A stretch of 64,000 bases of DNA, taken from Staphylococcus ureilyticus. Its GTDB lineage: Bacteria; Bacillota; Bacilli; Staphylococcales; Staphylococcaceae. The stretch is from contig NZ_PPRL01000084.1 of the NCBI RefSeq assembly GCF_002902235.1, positions 103,606 through 167,605 of the forward strand. The letters run 5' to 3'. The notes beneath the pieces were generated by a model. It saw only the letters and a list, made by a program, of their open reading frames with translations. It was not told the DNA's origin and did no database searches. Every line of letters starts with the position of its first letter. Within the stretch, counting starts at the first letter, position 1. Position numbers and translations under genes: made by a program. Below are positions 36,834 through 47,408 of the stretch, in pieces.

Positions 36834-36919
36834 ATTTTGTGATAGAAAGTACCATCATCGTTTTTTAATATACATTTAGTCATTTCAACATGTTTTGTAT
36901 TTTTCAATAATTAACATTT

Positions 36920-38344
36920 TTAATCATATCTGATGTAAGACACTGTTGTATTATAATATTCTTCAAGCCCACGAATACCATCAGCGCCTCCAATACCTGA
37001 CTCTCTCCAACCAGCATGATATCCATTCACAACTTCTTCTGCTTCACAATTTGCATAAACCTCACCAAATTTAAGACGTTCAGTTGCTGTCATTACTTCT
37101 TTTAAATCTTCTGAAAATATATAAGATGATAAACCGGCATTTGTGTGATTGGCGTGTTCAATAGCTGCTTCAAAATCAGAATATTTAATTATAGGTAGTA
37201 CAGGGCCGAAAATTTCTTCTTTAAAAGCTTCGTCGTCTGGACTAACTTGGTCTAAAATCGTTGGTTCATAAAAATAACCAGAACGATTTATGATGCTGCC
37301 ACCTGTAATTAATTGAGCCCCATTTTGAATTGCCTTTTGAACTTTTTCATCTATGCTTGCTAATTGTTTTTGATTGATAATTGCACCGAAATCAGTTTGA
37401 TCATCGAATGGATTGCCTACATTTAGAGTCTCCATTTTATCTTTTAGTTTATTAATGAAAGTTTCGTGAATATCATGATGAACAAAGATGCGTTCAGGAC
37501 AAGTACATACTTGTCCTGCGTTATTAATTCTAGCAGCCACAATGTAATCAACTGCCTTATTTAAATTGGCATTTGGTGTCACTATTACAGGCGCATTACC
37601 GCCAAGTTCAAGATTAACTTTTTTAACCGTTTGGGCACTTTTGGCATAAACGGATTTACCCGCGCGCATACTACCTGTGATTGATATTAATTGTATATCT
37701 GGATGTTCTGCTAATTGCGTACCTACAGTTTCTCCTTTACCAGGCACAATTTGAATAAGACCCGCAGGAATCGTTGATTGTCGGAACAATTCTGCAATTT
37801 TTAAAGTTATTAATGATGTTTCTTCACTAGGTTTTATTATTACAGAACAACCTGAGATTATAGCAGGAATGACCTTTCTCATTAATACCATGATGGGTGC
37901 ATTCCATGGTACGATACCTGCTGTCACACCAATAGGTTTTTTAGTTAATTGTATCGTCTCATTTTCACGACTATTTTGAATCACTTCACCTTTGCTATTC
38001 ATACTTTGACTTGTCATATAATCTATAAAGTGTATTGCCTTGTTTATTTCACCGATTGCTGAATTGAGTGTTTTACCTTGTTCTTGAACATATAATTTTG
38101 CAATTGTTTCTTTATGTTCTTCTAATAACGGAATTAGCATTTTTACATGGTCAGCACGTGTTGGTTGAGGGACCTTTTCCCATTCTAATTGTGCATGTTT
38201 AGATTTTTCCACAGCTGAATTTACTTCGTCTTTAGTCGCAAATGTAATTGTGTCTATGATTTCTTCTGTCGCAGGATTAATGACATTCATTGTGTCATTA
38301 GACTCACTTTCTACAAATTGGTTGTTTATAAATAATTTATTCAT
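36920..38344 (-). CDS. NAD(P)-dependent aldehyde dehydrogenase
   Basis: This 474-residue aldehyde dehydrogenase oxidises an aldehyde to the acid. The nucleophilic Cys280 sits in GQVCTCPERIFVH, the catalytic Glu lies in NLELGGNAPVI, and the cofactor region is GIVPWNAPIMVLMRKV with SITGSMRAGKSVY. GGAGGTG precedes the ATG. It is divergent from the mhqR-like regulator, about 190 bases away, so it may share quinone or aldehyde stress control. It resembles lactaldehyde/AldA-type enzymes, but the substrate is not fixed. Confidence 0.9.
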   Translation of the reverse strand: MNKLFINNQFVESESNDTMNVINPATEEIIDTITFATKDEVNSAVEKSKHAQLEWEKVPQPTRADHVKMLIPLLEEHKETIAKLYVQEQGKTLNSAIGEINKAIHFIDYMTSQSMNSKGEVIQNSRENETIQLTKKPIGVTAGIVPWNAPIMVLMRKVIPAIISGCSVIIKPSEETSLITLKIAELFRQSTIPAGLIQIVPGKGETVGTQLAEHPDIQLISITGSMRAGKSVYAKSAQTVKKVNLELGGNAPVIVTPNANLNKAVDYIVAARINNAGQVCTCPERIFVHHDIHETFINKLKDKMETLNVGNPFDDQTDFGAIINQKQLASIDEKVQKAIQNGAQLITGGSIINRSGYFYEPTILDQVSPDDEAFKEEIFGPVLPIIKYSDFEAAIEHANHTNAGLSSYIFSEDLKEVMTATERLKFGEVYANCEAEEVVNGYHAGWRESGIGGADGIRGLEEYYNTTVSYIRYD

Positions 38345-38468
38345 TACGACACCTCCACACTATGATATATACCACTTATTTGAGCAGAAGAAACGGTTTG
38401 AGAAATAATCATAAAACTTTGGTTTTGTTAAGTAATCGGATGTTAGTGTATTTTTTATACTTAATGTG

Positions 38469-38518
38469 TTGACTTATGTTCAAAAGGGTATTATAATTTA
38501 TCTCGAAATCGAAATAAA
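38469..38518 (+). promoter_or_regulatory. mhqR: Promoter and MhqR-type operator of quinone-resistance cluster
   Basis: TTGACT (38469-38474) and TATAAT (38492-38497) are 17 bases apart, a near-consensus sigma-A promoter. Immediately after the -10 lies TTTATCTCG-AAAT-CGAAATAAA (38497-38518), an inverted repeat with one mismatch. It corresponds to the TATCTCGAAATCGAAATA-type site bound by MhqR of S. aureus. A repressor here would block transcription initiation of its own gene. Confidence 0.85.
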
Positions 38519-38536
38519 TTGAAAGTTGGTGATGCA

Positions 38537-38974
38537 ATGAATCGTACTAAAGAGTCATTGAATACCTTTATTGGTTTAAATCGAACCGTAGATCATTTAG
38601 AACAAATCGTTAGAAATGATATTCAACGTTATGGTTTGAATATAACGGAGTTTGCAGTTTTAGAGTTATTATATAATAAAGGTGATCAGCCGATACAACG
38701 TATTGGTGACAGAGTTTTAATTGCGAGTAGCAGTATCACATATGTCGTTGATAAGTTAGAAGCAAAAGGATATGTAGTAAGAATTCGAAATATACAGGAT
38801 AAGCGCGTAACGAATGCTTCAATTACAGAAGAAGGACATGCACTAATGAATGATATATTTCCAGAACATGCAGCTACGTTAGAATCAACTTTCTCAGTAT
38901 TGTCAAACGAAGAATTAGCAACATTGCAACAAGCTTTAAAAAAATTAAGTGCTCAACCTATCAATAAGTCGTAG
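38537..38974 (+). CDS. mhqR: MarR-family repressor of quinone resistance
   Basis: This MarR-type winged-helix regulator of about 145 residues has the recognition helix in [25 protein letters not shown] (about residues 56-80) and the wing with Asp-Lys-Arg ([11 protein letters not shown]). In S. aureus MhqR is the quinone-responsive repressor of mhqRED, and here the next three genes are two dioxygenases and a carboxylesterase. A TTG at 38519 has no ribosome site; GTTGGTGA supports the ATG at 38537. No obvious redox Cys is present, as expected for MhqR rather than HypR or QsrR. Confidence 0.85.
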   Translation: MNRTKESLNTFIGLNRTVDHLEQIVRNDIQRYGLNITEFAVLELLYNKGDQPIQRIGDRVLIASSSITYVVDKLEAKGYVVRIRNIQDKRVTNASITEEGHALMNDIFPEHAATLESTFSVLSNEELATLQQALKKLSAQPINKS

Positions 38975-38981
38975 CACTTAA
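38945..38981 (+). terminator. Hairpin at end of mhqR (possible attenuator)
   Basis: TTAAGTGCT pairs with AGCACTTAA across the mhqR stop codon and is followed by AAAATTTTATT. It may partly terminate transcription before the dioxygenase genes, which carry their own operator-like element. Confidence 0.5.
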
Positions 38982-38995
38982 AAATTTTATTCAAA

Positions 38996-39017
38996 ATTAC
39001 TTCGAAATCGAGATAAA
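38996..39017. promoter_or_regulatory. Second MhqR-type operator before dioxygenase gene
   Basis: The sequence ATTACTTCG-AAAT-CGAGATAAA has one perfect half-site (CGAGATAAA) and one weaker half of the 38497-38518 element, with the same AAAT spacing. TATAAT follows at 39018-39023, though without a good -35. This suggests separate MhqR control of the downstream genes. Confidence 0.6.
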
Positions 39018-39041
39018 TATAATGGAAAAAGGAGTTTTATT

Positions 39042-40004
39042 ATGACAAACACTCAATTATTAGGAATACACCATGTAACAGCAATCACAGATGATGCTGA
39101 ACGAAACTATAAATTTTTTACTGAAGTATTAGGAATGAGACTTGTGAAAAAGACTGTAAACCAAGATGATATATATACTTATCATACATTTTTTGCAGAT
39201 GATGTTGGTTCTCCAGGTACAGATATGACATTTTTTGATTTTCCTAATGTTCCTCAAGGGCATTCTGGTACAAATTCAATTACACGTCCGTCATTTCGTG
39301 TGCCTGATGATGCAGCGTTAGCATATTATGAACAAAGATTTAATGAATATAATATTAAACATGAAGGCATTCAAACATTATTTGGTAAAAAGGTATTACC
39401 TTTTGAAGAAGCAGATGGACAAAGTTATCAATTAATCTCAGATGAAAACAATAAAGGTGTGGCAGCTGGTCAACCATGGAAAGAAGGCCCAGTACCAACA
39501 GATAAAGCGATTTATGGTCTAGGCCCGATTGAAATAACTGTTAGTTATTTTGAAGACTTTAAAAAGATTTTAGAAGATATATTTGGTATGACAACAATTA
39601 TAGAAGAAGAAAACGTTGCAGTATTAGAAGTAGGTGAAGGTGGTAATGGTGGCCAAGTCTTTTTAAGAAAAGATGCAACTGGACCAGAAGCAAGACAAGG
39701 TTATGGTGAAGTGCATCATGTTTCATTCAGATTAAAAGATCATGAGGCAATATCTAAATGGTTAGAAAAATATGAACGGTATGGTATTGGTAACTCAGGC
39801 TTAGTAGATAGATTTTATTTTGAAGCATTATATGCACGTATTGGTCATATTTTGATTGAAGTTTCTACAGATGGACCTGGATTTATGGGAGATGAACCAT
39901 ATGAAACATTGGGCGAAAGCCTTGCATTACCACCATTTTTAGAAGAAAAACGTGATTATATAGAATCAGAAGTGCGTCCATTTGATACAAGACGTTCGCA
40001 TTAA
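39042..40004 (+). CDS. VOC ring-cleaving dioxygenase, MhqE/MhqO-like
   Basis: This 320-residue protein has two glyoxalase/dioxygenase modules, with metal ligands expected in GIHHVTAIT (His), GEVHHVSFR (His) and HILIEVSTD (Glu). Relatives in Bacillus (MhqA, MhqE, MhqO) and S. aureus (MhqE) open hydroquinone or catechol rings and protect against quinones. AAAGGAG precedes the ATG, and a MhqR-type element lies just upstream. A second, similar gene follows after 52 bases. Confidence 0.88.
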   Translation: MTNTQLLGIHHVTAITDDAERNYKFFTEVLGMRLVKKTVNQDDIYTYHTFFADDVGSPGTDMTFFDFPNVPQGHSGTNSITRPSFRVPDDAALAYYEQRFNEYNIKHEGIQTLFGKKVLPFEEADGQSYQLISDENNKGVAAGQPWKEGPVPTDKAIYGLGPIEITVSYFEDFKKILEDIFGMTTIIEEENVAVLEVGEGGNGGQVFLRKDATGPEARQGYGEVHHVSFRLKDHEAISKWLEKYERYGIGNSGLVDRFYFEALYARIGHILIEVSTDGPGFMGDEPYETLGESLALPPFLEEKRDYIESEVRPFDTRRSH

Positions 40005-40056
40005 ATTGTGAGATTGCTTAAATCTTAATATTAAAAAGTGAGAGGGTAGTTATTTT

Positions 40057-40962
40057 ATGGAAGATATTAGTCATATTCATCATATTTCGGCGATTGTAGG
40101 TAATCCAGAAGAGAATATTCAATTTTATAGAGATATACTCAATTTAAAATTAATTAAGAAAACAGTGAATTTTGATGATCCTTCCACGTACCATCTATAT
40201 TTTGCGAATGGCAATGTGGATAATGGAACAATATTGACATTTTTTAATTGGCCCAACAATTATAAAGGACGTATCGGTTCTGGTCAGGTTCAACGTATAG
40301 CATTTCGAGTGCCTAAAGGATCATTAGAAGATTGGGAAAAACATTTGCAATCACATGGGATAGAAACTGCGAGAACACAATTATTTAATAAAGCTACGGT
40401 CGAATTTTCAGATACACATGCGTTACCATTAGCACTTGTGGAAGCTGATGAAGCGCATACGTACGATAGTGGAGAAAATATTATAGGTTTTCATGGTGTT
40501 AGCATGCTATCAATTGAGCCGTATCAAACAGTACGAACATTAAATGAGGATATGGGGTTAGAGCTAATAGATGAAAATGAGCGTCATATTCACCTTGAAA
40601 CTAAAGGAGAATGGCGACACCATGTGATAGTTCAAAAAGAAGTTGCCGATGTGCGTGTACGATGGGGTGTTGGTGTCGTGCATCATATTGCCTGGTCAGT
40701 ACCTAATGATGAGGAACACAAAGCTTGGCAAATGAAAATGAAAGACAAGGGCTATCATGTAACGGAAGTGAAAGATCGCAATTATTTTAATGCTATTTAC
40801 ATGAAAGAACGTGGTGGCATTATTTTTGAGTTTGCTACTGAAGGACCAGGATTTACGATAGATGAACGATTTGAAGACTTGGGTACACATCTTATGTTAC
40901 CGCCACAATATGAGGAACAAAGAGAAGCATTATTGAAATTATTACCACCTATTCGAATATAA
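40057..40962 (+). CDS. VOC ring-cleaving dioxygenase, second copy
   Basis: This 301-residue paralogue of the preceding protein shares its layout: HIHHISAIV at the start, a second-module motif GVVHHIAWSVP, and GIIFEFATEGPGF, which supply two His and one Glu ligand. Tandem dioxygenases may handle different quinone adducts. An AGAGGG ribosome site precedes the ATG. The next gene (MhqD-like) starts 26 bases downstream, so all three form one transcript. Confidence 0.88.
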   Translation: MEDISHIHHISAIVGNPEENIQFYRDILNLKLIKKTVNFDDPSTYHLYFANGNVDNGTILTFFNWPNNYKGRIGSGQVQRIAFRVPKGSLEDWEKHLQSHGIETARTQLFNKATVEFSDTHALPLALVEADEAHTYDSGENIIGFHGVSMLSIEPYQTVRTLNEDMGLELIDENERHIHLETKGEWRHHVIVQKEVADVRVRWGVGVVHHIAWSVPNDEEHKAWQMKMKDKGYHVTEVKDRNYFNAIYMKERGGIIFEFATEGPGFTIDERFEDLGTHLMLPPQYEEQREALLKLLPPIRI

Positions 40963-40988
40963 GTATATTAATAAGGAGATGATAAATA

Positions 40989-41585
40989 ATGGAACACATT
41001 TTTAAACAAGGTGATTTAAATGGTCCAACTTTTATTTTATTACATGGCACAGGTGGAGATGAACATGATCTTTTACCTTTAGCACAAGCATTAAATGCAA
41101 GTTATAATGTACTAAGTGTAAGAGGAGAAGTTTCGGAAAATGGTATGAATCGTTTCTTCAAGAGATATGGTGAAGGACAATATGATGTTGAAGATTTGAA
41201 ATATAGAACAAACAATTTAATACAATTTTTAAAAGAAGCGGCTGAAACGTATCATTTTGATTTGACCCAAGCTATACCAGTAGGCTTCTCTAATGGTTCT
41301 AATATTGCGATAAGCATGATGTTACACCCAGATATTTCATTTAACAAAGCACTACTTTACGCACCTTTATATCCTTTAGAGTCAGTAAATGACAAAGATT
41401 TATCCAATTCCAAGGTATTATTATCAATGGGTGAAAATGACCCTATCGTTTCTGTTCAGGATAGTCAACATGTGATTGATATCTTTAATCAAGCTGGCGC
41501 AACAGTTAAACAAATATGGGTGAATAGTCACGAGTTGACACGTGAAGGCATTATTGCGGGCCAATCATTATTAGAAGATGAATAA
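40989..41585 (+). CDS. mhqD: Carboxylesterase/phospholipase-family hydrolase, MhqD-like
   Basis: This 198-residue alpha/beta hydrolase of the carboxylesterase/phospholipase family has the oxyanion motif LHGTGGDEHDL, nucleophile Ser in GFSNGSN, catalytic Asp in GENDPIV and the expected His in NSHELTREG. B. subtilis and S. aureus MhqD belong to this family and are encoded with MhqR-controlled dioxygenases. AAGGAGATG precedes the ATG. It is the last gene of the cluster. Confidence 0.87.
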   Translation: MEHIFKQGDLNGPTFILLHGTGGDEHDLLPLAQALNASYNVLSVRGEVSENGMNRFFKRYGEGQYDVEDLKYRTNNLIQFLKEAAETYHFDLTQAIPVGFSNGSNIAISMMLHPDISFNKALLYAPLYPLESVNDKDLSNSKVLLSMGENDPIVSVQDSQHVIDIFNQAGATVKQIWVNSHELTREGIIAGQSLLEDE

Positions 41586-41634
41586 ATAACAATTTAATTA
41601 GAATAATGATATGTAAGTGCTGCGATAGCAAAAT

Positions 41635-41706
41635 AAAAAACCTCTAGACCAACTCAATATTATGATTAAATGATGATAATATTGAAACTCTCGTCTAGAG
41701 GTTTTT
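41635..41706. terminator. Long bidirectional terminator after mhq cluster
   Basis: AAAAACCTCTAGAC pairs with GTCTAGAGGTTTTT, and inside it CAATATTAT pairs with ATAATATTG, giving an extended hairpin. A and T runs on both flanks serve mhqD and the convergent YkvI-type gene. Confidence 0.9.
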
Positions 41707-41707
41707 G

Positions 41708-42769
41708 TTATGATGAATGTGATTTATAAAAGATACCTTTCATTAATATAGGAATTAACAAAATAAAACCAAAGAGTCCCATCAATGGAAATACTTTTCC
41801 AATTAACTCAATAAAACCGACAAACGTAATAGCAAATGTAATAATTGCAATAATTATAATTAAAATATAATAATTTTGTTTATATGGTTCTGTGAAACGA
41901 GAGGCAAATGCATACATTAATCCCACAACTGTATTATAAATCACTAATACCATGATAATGGCCATAAAATGACCAATCACAGGTGAAATTTGTTTTGCCA
42001 ATAATAGTGACGGTAACGCTACATTTGTTATTTTTGTAAATTCTGTGACCATACCAAGGTTTAACATTAATAATAAAAACGTTATGACCATGCCACCTAA
42101 AATACCACCTAAATATGTTGCCTTTTCAGATTTTATACGTCCCCCCATTACAGAAAGAAAACTAAACGCAGCTGCAATTTGCAAACTGCCATAATTAATT
42201 GCATCAAACCACCACCATTTATCTGTACGTGTTCCACTATTGGCATATTGCGACGCTGAATCAAAGTCAAAACTTCCAGTAGTGAAATAATAAATAGCAA
42301 TTATTGATACAATAATAATTAAAAATGGTGTAACCATACCTAAAACAGTGATTAAACGATCAAATTTTAAGCATAAAGTAGCCAAGATAATAATGACTAA
42401 AATCAAAGCGCTAATGACATAAGGTATACCAAAATTTTCATGAATCGTTGAAACGCCACCAGCTGTCATTATCATAGCTAATGCAAGTAAAAACAGTGTT
42501 AAAATCATATCAAAAATTGTCGCAATTGTTCGAGGTAGGTAAAACTTTATGGGCTCAGTATGGCTGTGTGAACGCAATCGGTAGCCTGTATTTAATACCA
42601 ATACACCAGCTATGGTAATGATAAATCCGGTGATAATAACGCCTAAAACACTAAATTTACCATTGCTAGTAAAAAATTGGAAAATTTCTTGGCCCGTCGC
42701 AAAGCCGGCACCCACAACAACACCTACAAACGCAAAAGCAACGATGATACTTTCTTTTAAACTAGACAT
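41708..42769 (-). CDS. YkvI-family membrane transporter (paralogue 2)
   Basis: This polytopic membrane protein of about 353 residues has the signature GAGFATGQEIFQFF in the first helix (about residues 18-31) and roughly ten membrane segments. It is related to the copies at 5813 and 62834. AAGAAAGGA lies ten bases before the ATG at 42769 (MSSLKES); the longer frame to 42808 lacks a ribosome site. Monocistronic. The substrate is unknown; homology to amino-acid-type permeases is distant. Confidence 0.8.
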   Translation of the reverse strand: MSSLKESIIVAFAFVGVVVGAGFATGQEIFQFFTSNGKFSVLGVIITGFIITIAGVLVLNTGYRLRSHSHTEPIKFYLPRTIATIFDMILTLFLLALAMIMTAGGVSTIHENFGIPYVISALILVIIILATLCLKFDRLITVLGMVTPFLIIIVSIIAIYYFTTGSFDFDSASQYANSGTRTDKWWWFDAINYGSLQIAAAFSFLSVMGGRIKSEKATYLGGILGGMVITFLLLMLNLGMVTEFTKITNVALPSLLLAKQISPVIGHFMAIIMVLVIYNTVVGLMYAFASRFTEPYKQNYYILIIIIAIITFAITFVGFIELIGKVFPLMGLFGFILLIPILMKGIFYKSHSS

Positions 42770-43184
42770 ATAATTGGAATCCTTTCTTGCCATACATATG
42801 GTAATCATACTTATTTAATAAACATCACAATGATTTATTTTATCTTAAACGAAACGAGAAATAAATCATAAAGTTCATATCATATATACATTTGTATTTT
42901 TTGAGAGAACGGAACAGCTCTAAGGTTGAGTAAACAAATTGAAAATATTCATAAAGGCAGAACCTAAAAAAACTAGGCTGCATACCCATGGAATTTAGGG
43001 ATTAACAGCCTAGAAAATGGTGCTTTGATTAAGTTTACAATTTAAGAGAACGGCGTTTATAAATAGTGTCGTTTTCTATATTTTTATGAAACAACGTAGC
43101 ATTCGCCGAGTTGTTTTTTTGAACTTTTAGTCACTGGATACGGCATCATTTCATTATCATTTTATGAAGAAGTCATGGATAAAA
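42770..43184. other. Intergenic stretch between YkvI gene and fbp
   Basis: These 415 bases hold the fbp terminator (42964-43013) and the promoter area of the YkvI-type gene. No ORF is supported. Confidence 0.45.
42964..43013 (-). terminator. Terminator of fbp
   Basis: Read on the minus strand, CTAGGCTG pairs with CAGCCTAG around a structured 25-base loop and is followed by TTTTTTT. It lies about 170 bases past the fbp stop, giving a long 3' untranslated region. Confidence 0.7.
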
Positions 43185-45137
43185 TTAGTTGACAAAACGG
43201 TCATGCATCAATACTTTTAACACATCAATTTTTTCTTGTATATCTTTACCAGTATTAGTATCACGTATTTTTTTACGTTTTAACTCTTTGTCTACCACGC
43301 GTCTTATAGAAAGCTCGTCAGCCCCATTGAGCAAGACATGTTTTTTAGAATTAAAGTGTTGGTGTGCTACAAGCTGCATTCCAAAAGAATTATAGAGTAA
43401 AGTATAGCCGGCAATACCAGTTGTAGATTGGTAGGCTTTTGAAAATCCACCGTCGATGACAATCATCTTACCATTTGCTTTGATTGGGTTTTCGCCGTCA
43501 ATTTCTTTAACTGGTGTATGGCCATTAATTATATGTCCTTCTTCTGGATCTAAACCGAAATCTTTTAACATTTTTTTGCACATATTTACGTCTTCACGTA
43601 AATAATAATAAGGGTTTTTAGTTTCTTTATGTGCTGATTTATCATTAATAAAATAACGTTCAAATGTTGTCATTGCTCTTTTTCCAAATAAGGACGAATA
43701 CTTACCTGTCCATAGATACCAAACGAGATCAGTTGCTAAATCATCATGTATGTCTTTATGGTCAAATGCCTCTCTTACAAAGTATTCGAAATGGTCAAGC
43801 AAATCTCTGCCATAGCATTTTTCACCATCAATAACCATAGATTCCATTTCTCCATTTTCATCCACAGGAATACAACCATGAATTAGCAGATTGCCATTAT
43901 AAGGAAGGTAAAGTTTCCCTTTTTGCATTAAAAATGTCATGTGACGTTTTAATTTTTCAGATTGTTGCACTGATAATAATAATTTTTCTATTACTTCGTG
44001 TTCATCTTCAGTTAATGCGTTAGGGTTGCTTGGATCAATTGTTTGGAAACAAGTATGTTCTAAAGCATAAGTTTTACCGTATAGTGTGGCTGTATGATTT
44101 TCATAGTCGATGCTTTCCAACACTAATCGTTCTTCCATTTCAAAGTTAGGTCTACGCTTAATGATAGGTGCTTCTAGTTTAAATTGGATGATTGCGATTG
44201 CTTGGTGAATTTTAGTGATTTGTTCTATTTCGGATTGAGACAGTCCTTCAGCATTTTTAGGTTTGAAAGCAGGATTGTCACCTGAATAGTATTTTTCAGC
44301 AAGTGTTAATAATGGACGTAAATTAATACCATAAGCATCTTCAATAATGTCTAAGTTATCATAACGCGCACAAATTCTGAGTAAATTTGCTAAGCACACT
44401 TTAGAACCAGCATAGGCACCAATCCACAACACATCATGATTTCCCCATTGTACATCAACAGAAGGATAGTCAATTAAGGTGTCCATGATTTTATCAGGTT
44501 CTGGACCACGATCATAAATATCACCTACAACGTGTAAATGGTTCACCACGAGATGTTGAATTGTAAAGGACAGACCGATAATCAGATCATCTGATTGTTC
44601 GAGTTCAATAATTTGATTCATTAGTGTCTGATAATATGAATGTTTATTATTATATTTATTACTTTTATATAACAACTCTTCTATTATAAAAATATAATTT
44701 TTAGGTAAAGTTTTGCGTAATTTTGTTCGTGTATATTTAGAAGAAGCATAAGTGACTAATTTGATAAGACGATTAATCGTTGTGATATACCATTCATCTA
44801 AGCGCTCTTTTGAGGTGAAACTATTTTTAATTAATTTTAATTTTTCTTCTGGATAATATACAAGTGCCGAAAATTCATTTATTTCTTGGCGTGTCAAAGT
44901 ATCTTGAAATATATCACTGATTTTAGAACGAACATTTCCTGAACCATTTCTTAATACATGTTGAAATGCATGGAATTCTCCATGTAGGTCACTGACGAAA
45001 TGTTCCGTACCTTTCGGAAGTTCTAAAATAGACTCAAGATTTATAATTTCAGTTGCTAATTCCTCTCTGTTATTAAATTGTTGAGATAATAAATCTAAAT
45101 ATTTTTCTTTTACACTTTTTTCTGTTGCATCATGCAT
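43185..45137 (-). CDS. fbp: Fructose-1,6-bisphosphatase, class III
   Basis: This gluconeogenic enzyme hydrolyses fructose-1,6-bisphosphate to fructose-6-phosphate. Its 650 residues, a length peculiar to the Firmicutes class III form, include metallophosphatase-type metal motifs: [10 protein letters not shown] near residue 44, [11 protein letters not shown] near residue 204, WGNHDVLW near 232 and NGHTPVKE near the C-terminus. GGAGTG precedes the ATG by nine bases. Monocistronic. In this window it sits among catabolic genes whose use would require gluconeogenesis. Confidence 0.96.
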   Translation of the reverse strand: MHDATEKSVKEKYLDLLSQQFNNREELATEIINLESILELPKGTEHFVSDLHGEFHAFQHVLRNGSGNVRSKISDIFQDTLTRQEINEFSALVYYPEEKLKLIKNSFTSKERLDEWYITTINRLIKLVTYASSKYTRTKLRKTLPKNYIFIIEELLYKSNKYNNKHSYYQTLMNQIIELEQSDDLIIGLSFTIQHLVVNHLHVVGDIYDRGPEPDKIMDTLIDYPSVDVQWGNHDVLWIGAYAGSKVCLANLLRICARYDNLDIIEDAYGINLRPLLTLAEKYYSGDNPAFKPKNAEGLSQSEIEQITKIHQAIAIIQFKLEAPIIKRRPNFEMEERLVLESIDYENHTATLYGKTYALEHTCFQTIDPSNPNALTEDEHEVIEKLLLSVQQSEKLKRHMTFLMQKGKLYLPYNGNLLIHGCIPVDENGEMESMVIDGEKCYGRDLLDHFEYFVREAFDHKDIHDDLATDLVWYLWTGKYSSLFGKRAMTTFERYFINDKSAHKETKNPYYYLREDVNMCKKMLKDFGLDPEEGHIINGHTPVKEIDGENPIKANGKMIVIDGGFSKAYQSTTGIAGYTLLYNSFGMQLVAHQHFNSKKHVLLNGADELSIRRVVDKELKRKKIRDTNTGKDIQEKIDVLKVLMHDRFVN

Positions 45138-45605
45138 TATTTATGTCACTCCAATTAGGTAGTTTTGTTACTCATTCTATTTAATAAAACGTTTCCATTG
45201 TATGTGTAATATTGTAGCATTATTTTTGGGGTGAGTGTCTAGTATTGATTACATTATTTATACTATCTTTTAATTAATGGGAATGGCTTCATTTTTTTGT
45301 CAAAAAAGCGGAAAAATTGTTAAAAATAATGATGTTACTCAAATAAGCAAATTCTCATATAAATGTAAATATTGTAAAAAACATACATTTTTTTGAATTA
45401 GAAAAATAAGTATTTAACCCTATAATTGTAAAAATACACATATTATTTAAAGCGATAAAAATAGCTTGATAACAATTGTTTTGAGCGTATTGAAGGTGGT
45501 TTGGAATGTATTTGCAAAAAATATTTTTTAAATAGCGGTTTAAAAATTTTTAAACTTTTGTATAATAAGTGCATGTAACAAAATTATACAAAGGGAGTTT
45601 ATTTT
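45138..45605. other. Divergent control region fbp / putP
   Basis: These 468 very AT-rich bases carry a good -10, TATAAT at 45561-45566, about 40 bases before putP, with GTTTAA at 45538-45543 as a weak -35 at 17-base spacing. No further gene or clear operator is seen; a cre-like sequence at 45186-45199 has three mismatches and is not called. Confidence 0.5.
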
Positions 45606-47147
45606 ATGTTTACTTTGGGAGCATCGTTATCGAGTCAAGTAAATCCAAACTGGCAGACATATATTATGCTTGGTGCGTATTTTGTTGTGCTATTAGTCAT
45701 TGGATATTACGGCTATAAGCAAGCGACAGGTAATATCAGTGAGTATATGTTAGGTGGTAGAAACATAGGGCCATATGTTACAGCATTATCTGCGGGAGCA
45801 TCAGATATGAGTGGTTGGATGATTATGGGATTGCCTGGTGAAGTTTATACGACAGGATTATCAGCTGCATGGTTGGCAATCGGTCTGACTATTGGTGCAT
45901 ACATAAATTATCTCGTTGTAGCCCCACGGTTACGTGTGTATACAGAAAAAGCTGGAGATGCAATAACATTACCTGATTTCTTTAGAAATCGTTTAGATGA
46001 TCAATCAAATGTGATTAAAATTATATCAGGTGGTATTATTGTCGTGTTCTTTACACTGTATACTCATTCTGGAATGGTTGCAGGTGGTAAATTATTTGAT
46101 AGTGCTTTTGGTTTAAACTACCATTTTGGATTATTATTAGTTGCTATTATTGTAATTGCGTATACTTTCTTCGGCGGATATTTAGCCGTGTCGTTAACAG
46201 ACTTTTTCCAAGGGGTAATCATGTTAATTGCTATGGTCATGGTACCAATAGTAGCGATGATGCAATTAAGTGGATTGGATACTTTATCGCAATCGGCAGA
46301 TTTGAAACCGACAAACCTTGATTTATTTAAAGGTACAACGGTTATTGGTATCATATCATTCTTTGCTTGGGGCTTAGGTTATTTTGGACAACCACATATT
46401 ATTGTGCGTTTTATGTCTATTAAATCAGTGAAACAATTACCGACAGCAAGACGTTTTGGCATAGGTTGGATGGCAATTAGCTTACTGGGTGCAGTTGGTG
46501 TAGGTCTTGTAGGTATTACATTTGTCAATCGTGGTGGTGTAACACTTGAGGATCCAGAAACACTGTTTATATTAATGGGTCAAATATTGCTCCATCCACT
46601 TGTGGGCGGTTTCTTACTTGCAGCTATTTTAGCAGCGATTATGAGTACGATTTCGTCACAACTATTGGTGACATCAAGTTCATTAACTGAAGATTTTTAT
46701 AAATTGTTCCGTGGTGAGGAAGCAGCAAAAAAACATGAAAAGGAATTTGTTTTTGTGGGACGTATGTCAGTTGTTTTAGTTGCAATTGTATCAATTATCA
46801 TTGCATGGTCACCTAATGACACAATTTTAAATCTTGTAGGTAACGCTTGGGCAGGTTTTGGAGCTGCATTTGGACCACTTGTATTAATGAGTTTATATTG
46901 GAAAGGTTTAAGTCGTACTGGTGCAGTCAGCGGAATGGTTTCAGGGGCAATTGTTGTAATTGTTTGGATTGCGTTTGTTAAACCATTAGGTGAAATTAAT
47001 GATTTCTTTAATTTGTATGAGATTGTTCCAGGATTTTTAACAAGTTTAATTGTTACCATTTTAGTTAGTAAAATGACGAAGAAACCTCAAATTGATGTAG
47101 AAGGCGATTTAGAAGAAGTTCGTCAAATAGTAAAAGGTAATAAGTAA
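45606..47147 (+). CDS. putP: Sodium/proline symporter
   Basis: PutP is the high-affinity proline carrier, important for nutrition and osmoprotection. The 513-residue SSS-family protein has about 13 membrane helices with [31 protein letters not shown] near residues 45-75 (the segment is longer than shown by its key parts GGRN and SDMSGW) and [16 protein letters not shown] in helix 8, both PutP hallmarks for sodium and proline binding. GGGAG precedes the ATG. Confidence 0.94.
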   Translation: MFTLGASLSSQVNPNWQTYIMLGAYFVVLLVIGYYGYKQATGNISEYMLGGRNIGPYVTALSAGASDMSGWMIMGLPGEVYTTGLSAAWLAIGLTIGAYINYLVVAPRLRVYTEKAGDAITLPDFFRNRLDDQSNVIKIISGGIIVVFFTLYTHSGMVAGGKLFDSAFGLNYHFGLLLVAIIVIAYTFFGGYLAVSLTDFFQGVIMLIAMVMVPIVAMMQLSGLDTLSQSADLKPTNLDLFKGTTVIGIISFFAWGLGYFGQPHIIVRFMSIKSVKQLPTARRFGIGWMAISLLGAVGVGLVGITFVNRGGVTLEDPETLFILMGQILLHPLVGGFLLAAILAAIMSTISSQLLVTSSSLTEDFYKLFRGEEAAKKHEKEFVFVGRMSVVLVAIVSIIIAWSPNDTILNLVGNAWAGFGAAFGPLVLMSLYWKGLSRTGAVSGMVSGAIVVIVWIAFVKPLGEINDFFNLYEIVPGFLTSLIVTILVSKMTKKPQIDVEGDLEEVRQIVKGNK

Positions 47148-47263
47148 TCATTATCATAGTAGTTTGATAAAGGGGTAGTATTTTGATTATATAAATATTC
47201 AATGAGCACATAAGTAATAGAAAATTTTCTGCTCAAAATTTTAGGGAGAAATTAAAGATCGTG

Positions 47264-47300
47264 AAAGACTAACTTCAAAGGGGGAAGTTAGTCTTTTTTT
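47264..47300 (+). terminator. Terminator of putP
   Basis: AAAGACTAACTTC pairs with GAAGTTAGTCTTT and is followed by a run of T. Confidence 0.9.
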
Positions 47301-47307
47301 ATAAAAA

Positions 47308-47341
47308 AATCAGACAAAAACCCTTCGGATTTTGTCTGATT
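47308..47341 (-). terminator. Terminator of DedA gene
   Basis: On the minus strand AATCAGACAAAA pairs with TTTTGTCTGATT around a short CCGAAGGG-type loop, followed by TTTTTT. It stands back to back with the putP terminator. Confidence 0.85.
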
Positions 47342-47408
47342 GCTAAGATAGATATCAGTTATACGAGCAAGTGACGTAAAAAGTTTTAAACTAAAGCAAA
47401 GCGTACAC

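Noticed and set aside
45186..45199. cre-like sequence around ACGTTT near the fbp start
   Set aside because: Three mismatches to the consensus, including defined outer positions.
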